This document shows positions 35,802 through 45,267 of a stretch of DNA of 64,000 bases, one piece after another (position 1 is the stretch's first letter; the number at the start of each line of letters is the position of its first letter). Both the position numbers and the translations under genes were made by a program. Below the pieces are notes generated by a model, which did not search any database, was not told the DNA's origin, and saw nothing but the letters and a program-made list of their open reading frames with translations. The stretch is from the NCBI GenBank assembly GCA_964624145.1, contig CAZUXT010000003.1, positions 143,677 through 207,676 of the forward strand. The letters are read 5' to 3'. The DNA is from WJMT01 sp964624145. Lineage in GTDB: Bacteria; Acidobacteriota; Aminicenantia; Aminicenantales; Aminicenantaceae.

Positions 35802-36674
35802 TCATCTCACCGAATGTTCCCTTTGACGTTGCTCAATAATGAACTCAATATTATTAACAGAGGAACTGTAGCTCGATTCAAGCCGGGTCCTGTAAGGCAA
35901 AAGAGAAGAAACGATAACCTCAGGTAGCCCGTCCTGCCAGACCAGCCTGTATCTGTTTTCCTCCAGTGCTTTCATCTCTTTTTCCAGGGCATCCTTCCAG
36001 TCTCCTGAGAATTCCGCCCCCCGGCTTTCCATAAGTTCTTCATACTGATTTTTCAACATCGGAAGGATCATTTTATGCAAACGCCTTACGGCTAAATCAT
36101 GCCTTATCTCTTTTGACTCTTCATCCTCCCAGTGCTGGTAATCAAATTCATTATCCTCATTAATAGCAATGGGGGGGCCATCTGTCAGGGGCTTATCAAG
36201 CCAGGAATAATACGCGATTGTATAGATGTAGTAATACTCACCCATACCCATTCCTGTGTCCAGTAACGCCTGATTACGTGTTTTGAGAAACTCCGCTATT
36301 TTCGGAATCAGGCCGATCCCTGTTCTGATTTTTTTAAAAGCTCCTCCTGATTCCTCTTCATCGTCAGAAAGAAAACCAATGGATTGTTCAAGGTCTTCAA
36401 TGACAGGCCTTACGGCCTCTCTCGTCTCTAGAAAAGCTTCCATGCGTTCAGGGCTTATCTTTCCAGATGGAGAGGGACAGTAATCTTCTATGTTTCCATA
36501 TTTCACTGTTAAATCCTTCAAAACATCTTCTGATTCCTCAAAGATATTGACCATGTTTTTTATAAAAACGACTCCTCCGACAATGAGAAAAATAACGATA
36601 ATAATCACAGCCCCACACCCTATCCCGCACCCGAGCAGCCATTTTTTCGTCGATGTGTTCTTTTTTGGTTCCAT
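35802..36674 (-). CDS. Membrane-anchored protein of unknown function
   Basis: A 290-aa protein with one N-terminal membrane segment (residues about 12-40, glycine- and cysteine-bearing LLGCGIGCGAVIIIVIFLIV), then a soluble helical part with an acidic middle (SDDEEESGG) and many charged residues. No enzymatic motif is seen. A strong Shine-Dalgarno (AGAGAGGA) precedes the ATG. The gene is 50 bases upstream of the GT2 start in the same direction and could share its transcript. I do not recognise the family. Confidence 0.7.
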   Translation of the reverse strand: MEPKKNTSTKKWLLGCGIGCGAVIIIVIFLIVGGVVFIKNMVNIFEESEDVLKDLTVKYGNIEDYCPSPSGKISPERMEAFLETREAVRPVIEDLEQSIGFLSDDEEESGGAFKKIRTGIGLIPKIAEFLKTRNQALLDTGMGMGEYYYIYTIAYYSWLDKPLTDGPPIAINEDNEFDYQHWEDEESKEIRHDLAVRRLHKMILPMLKNQYEELMESRGAEFSGDWKDALEKEMKALEENRYRLVWQDGLPEVIVSSLLPYRTRLESSYSSSVNNIEFIIEQRQREHSVR

Positions 36675-36775
36675 TTATCCTCTCTCCTAGGCTACTTACT
36701 TTTCCAACAAACTATCACAGTACACCGATCCAGTCAATAAAACCACAAGTATGAAAAGCCTTTGCGCATGGAGCT

Positions 36776-37186
36776 TTAGAAATAAATCCACCTGATTTTT
36801 TTATATATAAGGGCAAACGCAAAAAAGCCGGCAATGATACCGGTAACATCAGCGGCCATGTCCAAAGCATCCATTGTTCTGTATGGAACAAAAAACTGAT
36901 GAAGCTCATCCAAGACCGCAAGCAAAGAACCGATGCAAAAGACCCAAAAGAATTTGCGCTTGAACGAAGTCTTCAAAAGGTAAAAACCCAGAGATAGGAA
37001 AAAACCAAGCACTGCAAATTCAATCAAATGCAGGAATTTATCTAAAAGAGGAATATCAACTTTTACCTCATAACTTCTTGAGGACAGAAAAAAAATCACC
37101 GCATAGTAAACAAGGGAAGGCAAAAAGAAAATCAATTTTTTCATATGGCGCTTCATCTCGAATAAAATTTCATTACTTTTGCTCAT
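36776..37186 (-). CDS. VanZ family membrane protein
   Basis: A 136-aa protein with three to four hydrophobic segments and the VanZ pattern: FFLSSRSYEV, DKFLHLIEFAVLGFFL and the acidic-aromatic block DELHQFFVPYRTMDALDMAADVTG. VanZ homologues are linked to teicoplanin resistance, but most members in diderms are of unknown role. An internal ATG (MKRHMKKLIF) may be the real start. Divergent from the TauE gene at 37324. Confidence 0.85.
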   Translation of the reverse strand: MSKSNEILFEMKRHMKKLIFFLPSLVYYAVIFFLSSRSYEVKVDIPLLDKFLHLIEFAVLGFFLSLGFYLLKTSFKRKFFWVFCIGSLLAVLDELHQFFVPYRTMDALDMAADVTGIIAGFFAFALIYKKIRWIYF

Positions 37187-37278
37187 CTTAATTTCTGATT
37201 CACCCTGTTGTCAAATCAAATTCATACTTTATTGTGCATCTCCTGCTGATTCATCTGCCATTGAGTGTTCATATGTTT

Positions 37279-37308
37279 TTGACATAGAGTCATATGTTAT
37301 GGTAAAAA
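37279..37308 (+). promoter_or_regulatory. Putative promoter for the second TauE gene
   Basis: TTGACA, an 18-base spacer and TAAAAA place the transcript start about ten bases before the ATG at 37324; no Shine-Dalgarno is seen, so the message may be nearly leaderless. Confidence 0.35.
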
Positions 37309-37323
37309 ATAGTCCTTTTTAAA

Positions 37324-38052
37324 ATGGACTTTCCTTTGACCCTCACCGAATCTATCCTGGCTTTTGTTATAGCCACATTTGGCTCAGCTCTTCAGGGAAC
37401 CATAGGATTCGGTCTCGGACTCATAGGCGTGCCTTTGCTGGTAATGCTCAATCCTGTTTATGTTCCGGGCCCTGTATTGTTATCTGCGCTGTTTCTCTCT
37501 GTTCTCATTGCACATAGAGAACGGTATGCTATCAGCATAAAAGAAATAAAATGGGCCGTAGCCGGAAGGATCTGCGGTACTGTCATTGGTTCTTATCTGC
37601 TGACCATCATCCCTCAAGAAAATGTCTCAGTACTGTTCGGAGCCATGATCCTGCTGGCTGTTATCATCAGTTTTTCGGGAATAAAACTCGAATTAAATCC
37701 CCTAAACCTGTTAGGAGCCGGAACAGTGTCCGGACTCATGGGGACCACCTCAGCCATAGGGGGAGCTCCCATGGCCCTTATCTACCAGCATCAGAAAGGG
37801 CCAAGGATAAGAGGCGCTCTTTCTACAATATTCATTTTTGGCACCATTATTTCGCTGAGTTCTCTGATCATCATCCACTGTTTCGGCCTTATGGAAATCT
37901 ACGCGGCTGTGACCCTTATTCCTGGAATTCTTTTGGGTTTTTTCCTATCAAAACGATTAGCCCTGATCCTTGATAGAGGATATATAAGACCCGCGGTTCT
38001 CATTGCCTCTGCTTTATCCGGAATCATAGTCATCCTAAAGAACATACTGTAA
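37324..38052 (+). CDS. TauE/SafE family permease (second copy)
   Basis: A 242-aa polytopic protein. The N-terminal FGSALQGTIGFGLGLIGVPLLV and the second-repeat GTVSGLMGTTSAIGGAPMALIYQ are the two glycine-rich TauE/SafE hallmarks. It probably moves sulfite, sulfonates or other small organic anions. It shares little with the family member at 2697 outside these motifs. It stands alone between VanZ and rpoD, so the substrate is undetermined. Confidence 0.85.
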   Translation: MDFPLTLTESILAFVIATFGSALQGTIGFGLGLIGVPLLVMLNPVYVPGPVLLSALFLSVLIAHRERYAISIKEIKWAVAGRICGTVIGSYLLTIIPQENVSVLFGAMILLAVIISFSGIKLELNPLNLLGAGTVSGLMGTTSAIGGAPMALIYQHQKGPRIRGALSTIFIFGTIISLSSLIIIHCFGLMEIYAAVTLIPGILLGFFLSKRLALILDRGYIRPAVLIASALSGIIVILKNIL

Positions 38053-38106
38053 AAAAGGTCACTTTTTTTAAGAATAAATCAGCCATAATTTTTTTTAATT
38101 TTTAAC

Positions 38107-38135
38107 TTGACATTTATACCATAAATTCTTATTTT
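38107..38135 (+). promoter_or_regulatory. Putative promoter upstream of rpoD
   Basis: TTGACA, a 17-base spacer and TATTTT about 170 bases before the rpoD ATG, in a strongly AT-rich leader. A GGGG run (38301-38304) near the ATG is the likely ribosome site. Confidence 0.4.
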
Positions 38136-38308
38136 ATAGGTGTATCTTAAATTTGTATTGATTATTAATTGAGAATTATTCTTTTTTTAGATAAAAGGGA
38201 GGAGCAAAAGATACTCGATTGTTTTAAGTCATTATTTTTAAAATTTTTATTGCAACAAAATAAACATTTAATTCGTTATTATATAGATAGAATAAAACAA
38301 GGGGAAAA

Positions 38309-39589
38309 ATGGTTAACAGAAATAAAATAAGAGAATCAACAGCAAGGAATTTGTCAGAAAAGCAATTCCAGACGACGGATCCTGTTAAACTCTACTTAAA
38401 GGATATGGGAAGCATCCTGCTTCTCTCCCATGATGAGGAAATATCCATAGCAAAAAGAATTGAGAAAGGAGAAAAAATTATAACTCATGCTCTTTCAAAA
38501 ACAGAACTTACTCTTGAAAAAATATTTGAAATAGAAAGAAAAATAAATGAACATCCAGATTCAATAAGCAGTTTTGTCAACATAAAATCCGGCAGCAACT
38601 CAGGATTCCAGCATAAAAAATCATTATCAAATGCGAACAAAATTTTCAAAAAAATCAAAATACTTGGAGATGACCTTTGCAGGAAATCCTCATCCAATAA
38701 ATCGATTTTTTCTAAAGGAAGAACTGTTGTAGATATAAAACATCTGGTCAACCGTTTAAACCTAAAGGAAAACATAAAGGAAAATATCGTAGACTCTGTG
38801 TATGAGAAGCTCAAAAAAGAGCAGGAAAAAGACGTCATTGAAGAGATAAACAAAGGCAAACAAATAAAGGAAGAAGCGATCAACAAACTGGTGGCTTCCA
38901 ATCTTAGACTCGTTATTTCCATAGCAAAAAAATACCAGGACCGCGGACTTCCCTTGCTTGACCTCATACAGGAAGGAAATCTTGGTCTTATAAGGGCTGT
39001 TGAAAAATTTGACTATAAAAAAGGATATAAGTTTTCTACATATGCGACCTGGTGGATCAGACAGGCTGTTACCCGGGCCATAGCGGATCAGTCACGTACG
39101 ATCAGGCTCCCCGTCCACGTCACCGAACAGCTTCAGAAAATAAAAAAAATCACCAAGTCTTTTGTCACTGATAAAGGAAGGGAACCGACCTATGAAGAAC
39201 TGGCGAAAAAAATGAACAGCCCCGTTGACAGGCTGCGCGACCTCATTGAAAATACTCAGGATTCTGTTTCCATTCAGACTCCCATCGGAGATGATGCCAA
39301 TGACCTGAGTGACTTTATTGAAGACCAGGAAATCCCTTCCCCTCCTGACACGGTCATCCATATCAATCTTAAAGAGCTGCTTCAAGATGCTTTTAAGGTT
39401 CTCTCTGAGAGGGAAACAAAAGTATTGAAGTTGAGGTTTGGTTTGAGCAATGAAAGACCCCACACACTTGAAGAAGTAGGGAAAAAATTCAACGTTACCA
39501 GGGAAAGAATAAGACAGATCGAGGCCAAGGCCCTTAAGAAGATCAAGACGAATCCCATGAGCTATAAGCTCCGCCCCTTCGCCAATTAA
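38309..39589 (+). CDS. rpoD: RNA polymerase sigma-70 factor RpoD
   Basis: A 426-aa primary sigma factor. Region 1.2 (DPVKLYLKDMGSILLLSHDEE), a non-conserved basic insert rich in lysine (residues about 60-190), region 2 (LRLVISIAKKYQDRGLPLLD, LIQEGNLGLIRAVEKFDYKK, GYKFSTYATWWIRQAVTRA), region 3 and region 4 with LKLRFGL, HTLEEVGKKF and the helix-turn-helix ending VTRERIRQIEAKALKKI. The region 1.1 acidic domain is missing, as in many non-proteobacterial SigA proteins. It directs transcription from TTGACA/TATAAT-type promoters, consistent with the promoter candidates listed in this window. Confidence 0.97.
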   Translation: MVNRNKIRESTARNLSEKQFQTTDPVKLYLKDMGSILLLSHDEEISIAKRIEKGEKIITHALSKTELTLEKIFEIERKINEHPDSISSFVNIKSGSNSGFQHKKSLSNANKIFKKIKILGDDLCRKSSSNKSIFSKGRTVVDIKHLVNRLNLKENIKENIVDSVYEKLKKEQEKDVIEEINKGKQIKEEAINKLVASNLRLVISIAKKYQDRGLPLLDLIQEGNLGLIRAVEKFDYKKGYKFSTYATWWIRQAVTRAIADQSRTIRLPVHVTEQLQKIKKITKSFVTDKGREPTYEELAKKMNSPVDRLRDLIENTQDSVSIQTPIGDDANDLSDFIEDQEIPSPPDTVIHINLKELLQDAFKVLSERETKVLKLRFGLSNERPHTLEEVGKKFNVTRERIRQIEAKALKKIKTNPMSYKLRPFAN

Positions 39590-39616
39590 TACTGGCAGGC
39601 AGCTTTTATGAATAAT

Positions 39617-39814
39617 CTAGGAAATGATGCGGGCGGGTAATGTTATAACCGCTTTAAACATATCCAGCACAGCCGTAACAGTAACCCCGAGAAGGCGGAA
39701 AGGAATCAATAAGAGCCATATAATCGGGTATAAAAGCAAAGCAAGAAGTGCAAGGGGCCATGAAACTGCCAGTAAAATAAACCACAAAAGTATTTTCATA
39801 TACTTATCTCTCAT
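39617..39814 (-). CDS. Small hydrophobic membrane protein
   Basis: A 65-residue frame with a long apolar stretch (ILLWFILLAVSWPLALLALL then YPIIWLLLIPFRLL) and no other motif. It lies convergent to rpoD with a 27-base gap. The internal ATG of MKILLWFILL (39799) has GAGAG upstream and may be the true start. Size and composition fit a single- or two-pass small protein, but coding is not proven. Confidence 0.45.
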   Translation of the reverse strand: MRDKYMKILLWFILLAVSWPLALLALLLYPIIWLLLIPFRLLGVTVTAVLDMFKAVITLPARIIS

Positions 39815-39917
39815 TGATAAATACGAAATCCTAGAAAAAAAGGTTCATCTTTTTTTGTTATTCTATTTCTTGACTCCGTGTAAAGCACAAATGTAAAATT
39901 TGCAAAAGGAGTTTTGA

Positions 39918-41231
39918 ATGCAAACACAAATTTTCATCACCTTCCTTGTCATCATAGCTGCTTATGCGATCGCTAAATGGAGAAAACTTTCCGTTGAGAT
40001 AAGCATGTTTCTCGCAGCTGTTGCCGGAGGCCTCTTCGGTGCTTTCACAAACACACCCCAGTTGAGCCAGCTCGCAAGACATCTGGTGGAAGGCTCGTTC
40101 ACTTACCTGGACGTCATATTGATATTTGTTACCGCAACCATATTCATGACCATAATCTCTGAGTCAGGTGGTGTGAACTATGTAGTAAAAAATACCATCA
40201 AATATTTCTATAACAAGCGCCTCATCGTTCTTTTATTGCTGATGTTGATAACCCTTGTTCCCGGGGCCCTCACAGGAGCAGGGAGCGTCTCCCTGCTGGT
40301 GGTAGGAGCTCCTGTTGCCATGGCTCTGAGCTATTTAGGGATCAAACGCAGAAAAGTAGCGGCCATTCTGTTCATTGTAGCCGGACTGAGCGCTGCAGCT
40401 CCTCCGGTCAATATATGGGCTATGATACTATCTGCAGGAACAGCCATTCCCTATGTCGGATTTGAACTCCCTCTCGGAATCCCGGTTCTCATACTGGGGA
40501 CTTTCACTGTTCTGGCATTAGGATGGAAAAAAGAAGAGAAGTCCGACCTTGAATCCGCATTGAAACAAATGCCTGAAATCCCGGAGGGAATGAAATGGTG
40601 GAGAGTTCTTATCCCCTTTCTTGTCTTTTTCGGATTGGTGGTCGCTTTAAGGGTCTGGCCGTTTTCTCTTCCCATTATCGGCCTCCCCTTACAATTTACT
40701 GTATCCGCGGTCTTTGCCCTTATCCTCAGCCCGAAAAAAATCAATATCCTCAAATTATCCAGAGACACAGTAAAAAAATTGACTCCCCTCCTCGCTACCA
40801 TGATCGCTGTGGGCATGCTCCAGCAGATCATGACAGCTACTGGGGTCAGGGGGCTTATTTCTTATACGGTCATAAGCATTCCTCTGGTTTTATTGTTCAT
40901 TTCACTGGCCGTCATCATCCCTGTTTCCGAAGGTGTCTTTACCTACGGAGGGGCGGCTATCATAGGAATCCCTTTAGTCTGGTTTCTTGACTCGATAGGG
41001 CTGCACGCAACAGTGGCCATCGCAGGATTAAGCCTTATCTGGCCTCTGGGAGACGGACTGCCTCCCACAGCCCTTATCGGACGGTTGAGTGTCATGGTTT
41101 CCGAGTATAAAAAATCCTACTGGTCATTTCTCAAAAGCACCTGGCTTCCCTGGGTCGTGATCACAATCGTAGGAATACTGATGGTGGTGTTCAGTTCCAA
41201 ACTGGATTTTCTGGTAAAATGGAGTATGTAA
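39918..41231 (+). CDS. TRAP/DctM-like large permease
   Basis: A 437-aa polytopic protein with about twelve membrane segments. The glycine-rich re-entrant loops GALTGAGSVSLLVVGAPVA and AGLSAAAPPVNIWAMILSAG, and the C-terminal-half SEGVFTYGGAAIIGIPLVW, are characteristic of the DctM/ion-transporter superfamily. Such proteins take up dicarboxylates and other carboxylates with Na+. AAGGAG is well placed. It opens a four-gene unit with a 51-aa membrane protein, an aspartoacylase-like enzyme and a DUF6305-like exported protein. A canonical DctQ and DctP are absent. Confidence 0.82.
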   Translation: MQTQIFITFLVIIAAYAIAKWRKLSVEISMFLAAVAGGLFGAFTNTPQLSQLARHLVEGSFTYLDVILIFVTATIFMTIISESGGVNYVVKNTIKYFYNKRLIVLLLLMLITLVPGALTGAGSVSLLVVGAPVAMALSYLGIKRRKVAAILFIVAGLSAAAPPVNIWAMILSAGTAIPYVGFELPLGIPVLILGTFTVLALGWKKEEKSDLESALKQMPEIPEGMKWWRVLIPFLVFFGLVVALRVWPFSLPIIGLPLQFTVSAVFALILSPKKINILKLSRDTVKKLTPLLATMIAVGMLQQIMTATGVRGLISYTVISIPLVLLFISLAVIIPVSEGVFTYGGAAIIGIPLVWFLDSIGLHATVAIAGLSLIWPLGDGLPPTALIGRLSVMVSEYKKSYWSFLKSTWLPWVVITIVGILMVVFSSKLDFLVKWSM

Positions 41232-41243
41232 GGAGGATATAAA

Positions 41244-41399
41244 ATGCCTTTTATCATGGTTATTTACTATATAATCTGTGCCTATTTACTGGCCATGCTT
41301 ATCTGGAACTTCATTCGAGAGGATAAAAGCGTGGACAAGATGCTTCAATACCTGCTTATCATGATTCCCATAATACTCAGGCTCTTTCGCGCAAAATAA
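41244..41399 (+). CDS. 51-residue membrane protein between the permease and the hydrolase
   Basis: Short ORF with a strong Shine-Dalgarno (AGGAGGA) 7-8 bases before the ATG. The translation starts MPFIMVIYYIICAYLLAMLI and ends with IPIILRLFRAK, so it has two apolar helices joined by a charged turn (FIREDKSVDK). It begins 12 bases after the permease stop and ends 15 bases before the hydrolase ATG, in the same direction. Its place and size suggest a small accessory subunit of the transporter. It is small enough to be skipped by routine calling. Confidence 0.7.
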   Translation: MPFIMVIYYIICAYLLAMLIWNFIREDKSVDKMLQYLLIMIPIILRLFRAK

Positions 41400-41414
41400 C
41401 GTAGGGAGAAAAAA

Positions 41415-42578
41415 ATGTCACGTCAAATTATCTATAAATCAGCAATAGTTCTCATTATAGGGGCCCTCACCCTAACCGGCGGACTCCAGCTCTACCAACA
41501 CCGCCATTTTCAAACGCCCATCATAGCCGGACCCGGAGTAACCAAAATCAAGAAGCTCAGTGAGTATGCGCCCGGCTTAAAAGGAACCAGGGCCGATACA
41601 AACGTTTTCTTTCTTGAAGGCAGTGAGCCCGGTGGAAAGATACTGGTCATAGCGAACACCCATTCTAACGAACCATCGGCTCTGTTGAGCTCTCTTATTT
41701 TTCTGGAAAACGCGGCTGTTGAAAAAGGGACTCTTATCATCATCCCTCAATTCAACAACAGCGGGAGCAGAAATACGCGCCAAGGCGACGGATATCCTCT
41801 TTATTTTTATATCAAAACGCCCTGGGGAAACAAAAAATTCCGTATGGGTAACAGGGGAGCCGCTCCCCTGGATCAATGGCCTGACCCTGACGTATATGTG
41901 CATTATCCGGACAGGCAGCTTCTGTCTTACCTTGATGTGAGAAACACAAACCGCACATGGCCGGGAAGACCAAACGGAGCTCTTATGGAAAAAGTGACCT
42001 ATGCAGCCATGGAGCTTATCAGGAAAGAAAAAGTGGACCTGGCCATAGACATACACGGCGCAGAAACCATGTTTCCCGTGACAAACTGTATCGTGGCTCC
42101 GGAAAAATCAATGCGCATAGCCACCATGACATCAATGACCCTTAAGGCCATGGAAGGATTTGATAACCACGTGGAGCCATCCCCCGCTGGCTTCAGAGGT
42201 CTTTCCCACAGAGAAATCGGAGATTTTTCAGAGGCACTGCCCTTCCTGCTGGAAGCCCCCATTCCTTTTCTGGACCAGCCCACTGGGCCTAAAACAGTCG
42301 ACCTTCTTCTGGATGGAAAAGATCCTTTTCTTCTGAAACTGTCTAAAAAGGGAATGCTGTTCGTTTCTTATGATGAAACAGGCTGGCCCATGGCAAAACG
42401 TGTGGGGCAGCACTGTTCTGCGGTCCTGGAAATCGCCAAACAGTATTCACGAAAAAATCAGGAAAAGGCCATAAAGATATCCAATGTCCCCCGTTATAAA
42501 GAAATTGTGGAAAACGGAGTCGGATTTTACTATAAGGACCCTTCAAAAGCTAAAAAGGAAAATATATTTTATAATTGA
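41415..42578 (+). CDS. Membrane-anchored succinylglutamate desuccinylase/aspartoacylase-like hydrolase
   Basis: A 387-aa zinc hydrolase of the AstE/ASPA (M14-related) family. An N-terminal hydrophobic helix (SAIVLIIGALTLTGGLQLY) anchors or exports it. The zinc site is suggested by ANTHSNEPSALL (HxxE) and the later histidine in AIDIHGAETMF. The family removes succinyl or acetyl groups from N-acyl amino acids. GGGAG precedes the ATG. Adjacent to a DctM-like permease, it would release an amino acid and a carboxylate in the periplasm that the permease could import. Confidence 0.75.
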   Translation: MSRQIIYKSAIVLIIGALTLTGGLQLYQHRHFQTPIIAGPGVTKIKKLSEYAPGLKGTRADTNVFFLEGSEPGGKILVIANTHSNEPSALLSSLIFLENAAVEKGTLIIIPQFNNSGSRNTRQGDGYPLYFYIKTPWGNKKFRMGNRGAAPLDQWPDPDVYVHYPDRQLLSYLDVRNTNRTWPGRPNGALMEKVTYAAMELIRKEKVDLAIDIHGAETMFPVTNCIVAPEKSMRIATMTSMTLKAMEGFDNHVEPSPAGFRGLSHREIGDFSEALPFLLEAPIPFLDQPTGPKTVDLLLDGKDPFLLKLSKKGMLFVSYDETGWPMAKRVGQHCSAVLEIAKQYSRKNQEKAIKISNVPRYKEIVENGVGFYYKDPSKAKKENIFYN

Positions 42579-42631
42579 GGCGAAATAGCAAATAGTATAT
42601 TATTATTAGTAGTAATAATGGAGAAGATAAT

Positions 42632-43303
42632 ATGAAAAAAATAAAAACGAACTCGGTCATCTCATTTTTGACTCTTTTCTGTTTTGCTTTTCTCATCAAC
42701 AGCGGCTTTGCTTTCTCTCAAGAGCTTCCTAAAGCAGAGCTTCCTGTGCTTACCACTTCAGCAGGACAGAGCCCTGATGTAACTACTTTGAATATAGTCT
42801 GCGAAGAAGCAGGCATCATGTATGATTATAGTGATGTTCCGGATGTCGATATGATAAGCTCAGGAGTAGGCCTCGGAGGAAAAGAATCTGGAGAAACCGG
42901 CTTTCATGTGGAAATAAACACAGACCTGGAACAATTCCCCGAAGGCACTCCCTACAAAGCCATCATGTTTGCCATAGGAGCCAGTTTGAAAGGTATGGGT
43001 GCTTCAGGACTGACTGTTGATGATGAAGTGAACAGGCTCAAAAACATCATAGACTACTGTAAAGAGAACAACATCTTTATCATTGGAATACACGTAGGGG
43101 GCGTATCCAAAAGAGGTGCTCCCGGAAGCGATAACGAAAAGATGATAACCGCAGTGGCTCCCTATACCGACCTGCTCATCGTTGCCAAGGACAGCAATAA
43201 AGACGGGCGCTTCACTGAGATCTCAAACAGCAAGGGAATTCCTTTAAGAGAAATCGATTATGCTTTGAATCTGGTGCCCCTCTTAACAGAGATCTTTAAT
43301 TAA
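42632..43303 (+). CDS. Exported DUF6305-like protein
   Basis: A 223-aa exported protein (signal peptide MKKIKTNSVISFLTLFCFAF, cut near FAFSQ). The mature part has TTSAGQSPDVTTLNIVCEEA, IMFAIGASLKGMGASGLTVD, HVGGVSKRGAPGSDNE and NKDGRFTEISNSKGIPL. I link it to the DUF6305 family from the block pattern only. It looks like a small periplasmic protein of alpha/beta fold, and its position at the end of the permease operon makes a substrate-binding or carrier role attractive. The stop overlaps the convergent HD-GYP gene by four bases. Confidence 0.65.
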   Translation: MKKIKTNSVISFLTLFCFAFLINSGFAFSQELPKAELPVLTTSAGQSPDVTTLNIVCEEAGIMYDYSDVPDVDMISSGVGLGGKESGETGFHVEINTDLEQFPEGTPYKAIMFAIGASLKGMGASGLTVDDEVNRLKNIIDYCKENNIFIIGIHVGGVSKRGAPGSDNEKMITAVAPYTDLLIVAKDSNKDGRFTEISNSKGIPLREIDYALNLVPLLTEIFN

Positions 43304-45267
43304 AAGGAAAAATTCTTTTTTGTGATAATTTTCAAACAGGCATCCACGATTTCCGGGTCATAGAGAGTTTCTTTGTTTTTCTTCAGCTCTTTAACAGGGC
43401 TTTCTTTTTCCTGAGCTGACCTGTGCGCCCTTCTGGAAGTCAATGCTTCCACCACATCCGCTACTCCTATGATCCTCGCCTCCAGTAATATCTTGTCCCC
43501 CGATAATCCTGAAGGATATCCTGAACCGTCCATCCTCTCATGATGCTGAAGAACAATGTCTGCAACAGGCCAGGGAAAATTAATGTTTTTCAATATATCA
43601 TATCCGGTCTTGGGATGGCTTTCCACGATCATGCGCTCTGCTTCTGTAAGTTCACCGGGTTTGCTGAGTATCTCTGCCGGAATACCTATCTTTCCTATAT
43701 CATGAATACTTGCCGCTAATTTAAGTCCCTGGATGCGTTCTTCAGGAAGACCCATTTCTTCGGCAATGGCGCAAGCAAGTCGCGCTACCCTCTGCATATG
43801 TCCTGCTGTGAAGGGATCCTTGAATTCAACACTTATTGCCAAAGCTTTGACCGTATCATCCATGATTTCCTTTAATATCCCATACCTTTCTTTTATATCA
43901 TTACTGATCTTCTCTCTTCCCGTGATATCTCTTATTCCCAGTGCCTGCATGGGCTCCTTTTCATCAAAAAGAGTTTTGGCCAGGACCTCAACATGGATGA
44001 CCTCACCGCTTTTTTTAATTCCTTCGGCTTCAAGCGGCTGTGAAAGTGAATCCTTAAGGAAATCTTCTATTGTTTGTTTCTCTTCTGAATCGAAAAAAAT
44101 CGATAAATCTTTCCCGACGTATTCTGAAGGCTTGTATTCGAAAAGAGAACTTGTCGCATGATTGGCATCTGCGATGATATCCTCTTTTAAAATGACAATG
44201 GCTTCAAAACCTGCCTGTACAAGCATGCAAAATCTATTGTTTGCTTTCCTTTGAGTGTCATCCGATTTTTTTTGACCGATGACACGGCCGAGGTTCTTGG
44301 AGACTTCTTTTAAGAGGAAGATATCCGGTTCCGTCCATTTTCCATGCTCCGATATCCACTCCACCCCAAAAAATCCTATCAAGACCTCATCATGAAAGAC
44401 AGGAACGGCCAAAAAAGAGAGAGTTCCCTCGCTCAAACACAGCTTCTTGAGAGAGTTATGCGTTTCATCGATTTCCTCTGTGTTTTCGATCTGCACTGTT
44501 TTTTCGTCACTGAGATCTTCGATCAGCCATGAAAATTCATCCAGAGGCACGTTTTTTCTCTCTTCGATCTGAGGGCTGATAACATCCTTGTGCCATTCGT
44601 ATAAACAGCTTGTCAGATGATTATCTTTATCGAACAGGAACAATCCGGTTCTGTCTGCATTGAGTTTGATTCCTATATCCATGAGAATCCCATTGAACAC
44701 ACTCTCATTGTCTTTGGCTTCTACCAGTCTTGACAGGATCCTTGACATGAATTTTTCAAAACCAAGTTTTTGTTTGAGATCCACATCAACTTTTTTTTCA
44801 TCTGTCACATCCTCTATGGTGACCATGACCCCGTTTATGGACCCGTCTTTACTGAAAAGAGGAATGAAGCTGTTCTTAAAATAATGCTTCTTCTCTGTCT
44901 CGTTGACATACACAGATTCAACGGAACTTTTCTTTTGAGAATCAAGACACTTTCTTATTCCCCCTGATATGCCTGATTTATCAAAAGAAGGGATATTCCG
45001 TACATCCATTTCAATCACTTCCTGTCCGCTCTCTATCCCCAGCATTTTTCTTGCTTCAGAATTCATAAAATAAACCACACCCTGGACATTGACTGACAGA
45101 ATACCGACCAAAAGCTCTTCCAGCAAAGTATTGAGATAGAGTTTTTCTTCTTTTAATTCCTGTTCCTTTTTGTCTCTCTCCTGCTCGACTTCCTCTATTT
45201 CTGATATCTGTTTGCGGACTCTGTCTAAATCTTCTAAAAACCTGGTCTTTTTTTCGTTTTCATCCAT
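43300..45267 (-). CDS. PAS-GAF-PAS-HD-GYP cyclic-di-GMP phosphodiesterase
   Basis: A 655-aa signalling protein with an N-terminal coiled coil, a PAS domain (about residues 48-165), a GAF-like domain (about 165-335), a second PAS (about 345-455) and a C-terminal HD-GYP domain with HDIGKIGIP and HHERMDGSGYPSGL. The GYP tripeptide and HD pair are intact, so cyclic di-GMP degradation is expected. No membrane segment is seen. Start is the ATG of MDENEKKTRF (a TTG at 45273 is also open), with AAGGG upstream. It complements the GGDEF protein at the left edge; the ligand is unknown. Confidence 0.93.
   Translation of the reverse strand: MDENEKKTRFLEDLDRVRKQISEIEEVEQERDKKEQELKEEKLYLNTLLEELLVGILSVNVQGVVYFMNSEARKMLGIESGQEVIEMDVRNIPSFDKSGISGGIRKCLDSQKKSSVESVYVNETEKKHYFKNSFIPLFSKDGSINGVMVTIEDVTDEKKVDVDLKQKLGFEKFMSRILSRLVEAKDNESVFNGILMDIGIKLNADRTGLFLFDKDNHLTSCLYEWHKDVISPQIEERKNVPLDEFSWLIEDLSDEKTVQIENTEEIDETHNSLKKLCLSEGTLSFLAVPVFHDEVLIGFFGVEWISEHGKWTEPDIFLLKEVSKNLGRVIGQKKSDDTQRKANNRFCMLVQAGFEAIVILKEDIIADANHATSSLFEYKPSEYVGKDLSIFFDSEEKQTIEDFLKDSLSQPLEAEGIKKSGEVIHVEVLAKTLFDEKEPMQALGIRDITGREKISNDIKERYGILKEIMDDTVKALAISVEFKDPFTAGHMQRVARLACAIAEEMGLPEERIQGLKLAASIHDIGKIGIPAEILSKPGELTEAERMIVESHPKTGYDILKNINFPWPVADIVLQHHERMDGSGYPSGLSGDKILLEARIIGVADVVEALTSRRAHRSAQEKESPVKELKKNKETLYDPEIVDACLKIITKKNFSF

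Noticed and set aside
38053..38090. AAAAAAGGTCACTTTTTT-like terminator after the TauE gene
   Set aside because: Very short, A/T-only stem; may be chance in an AT-rich region, so not listed as a feature.
42595..42620. ATTATTA...TAATAAT hairpin before the DUF6305-like gene
   Set aside because: Low-complexity AT repeat; no evidence of regulatory function.
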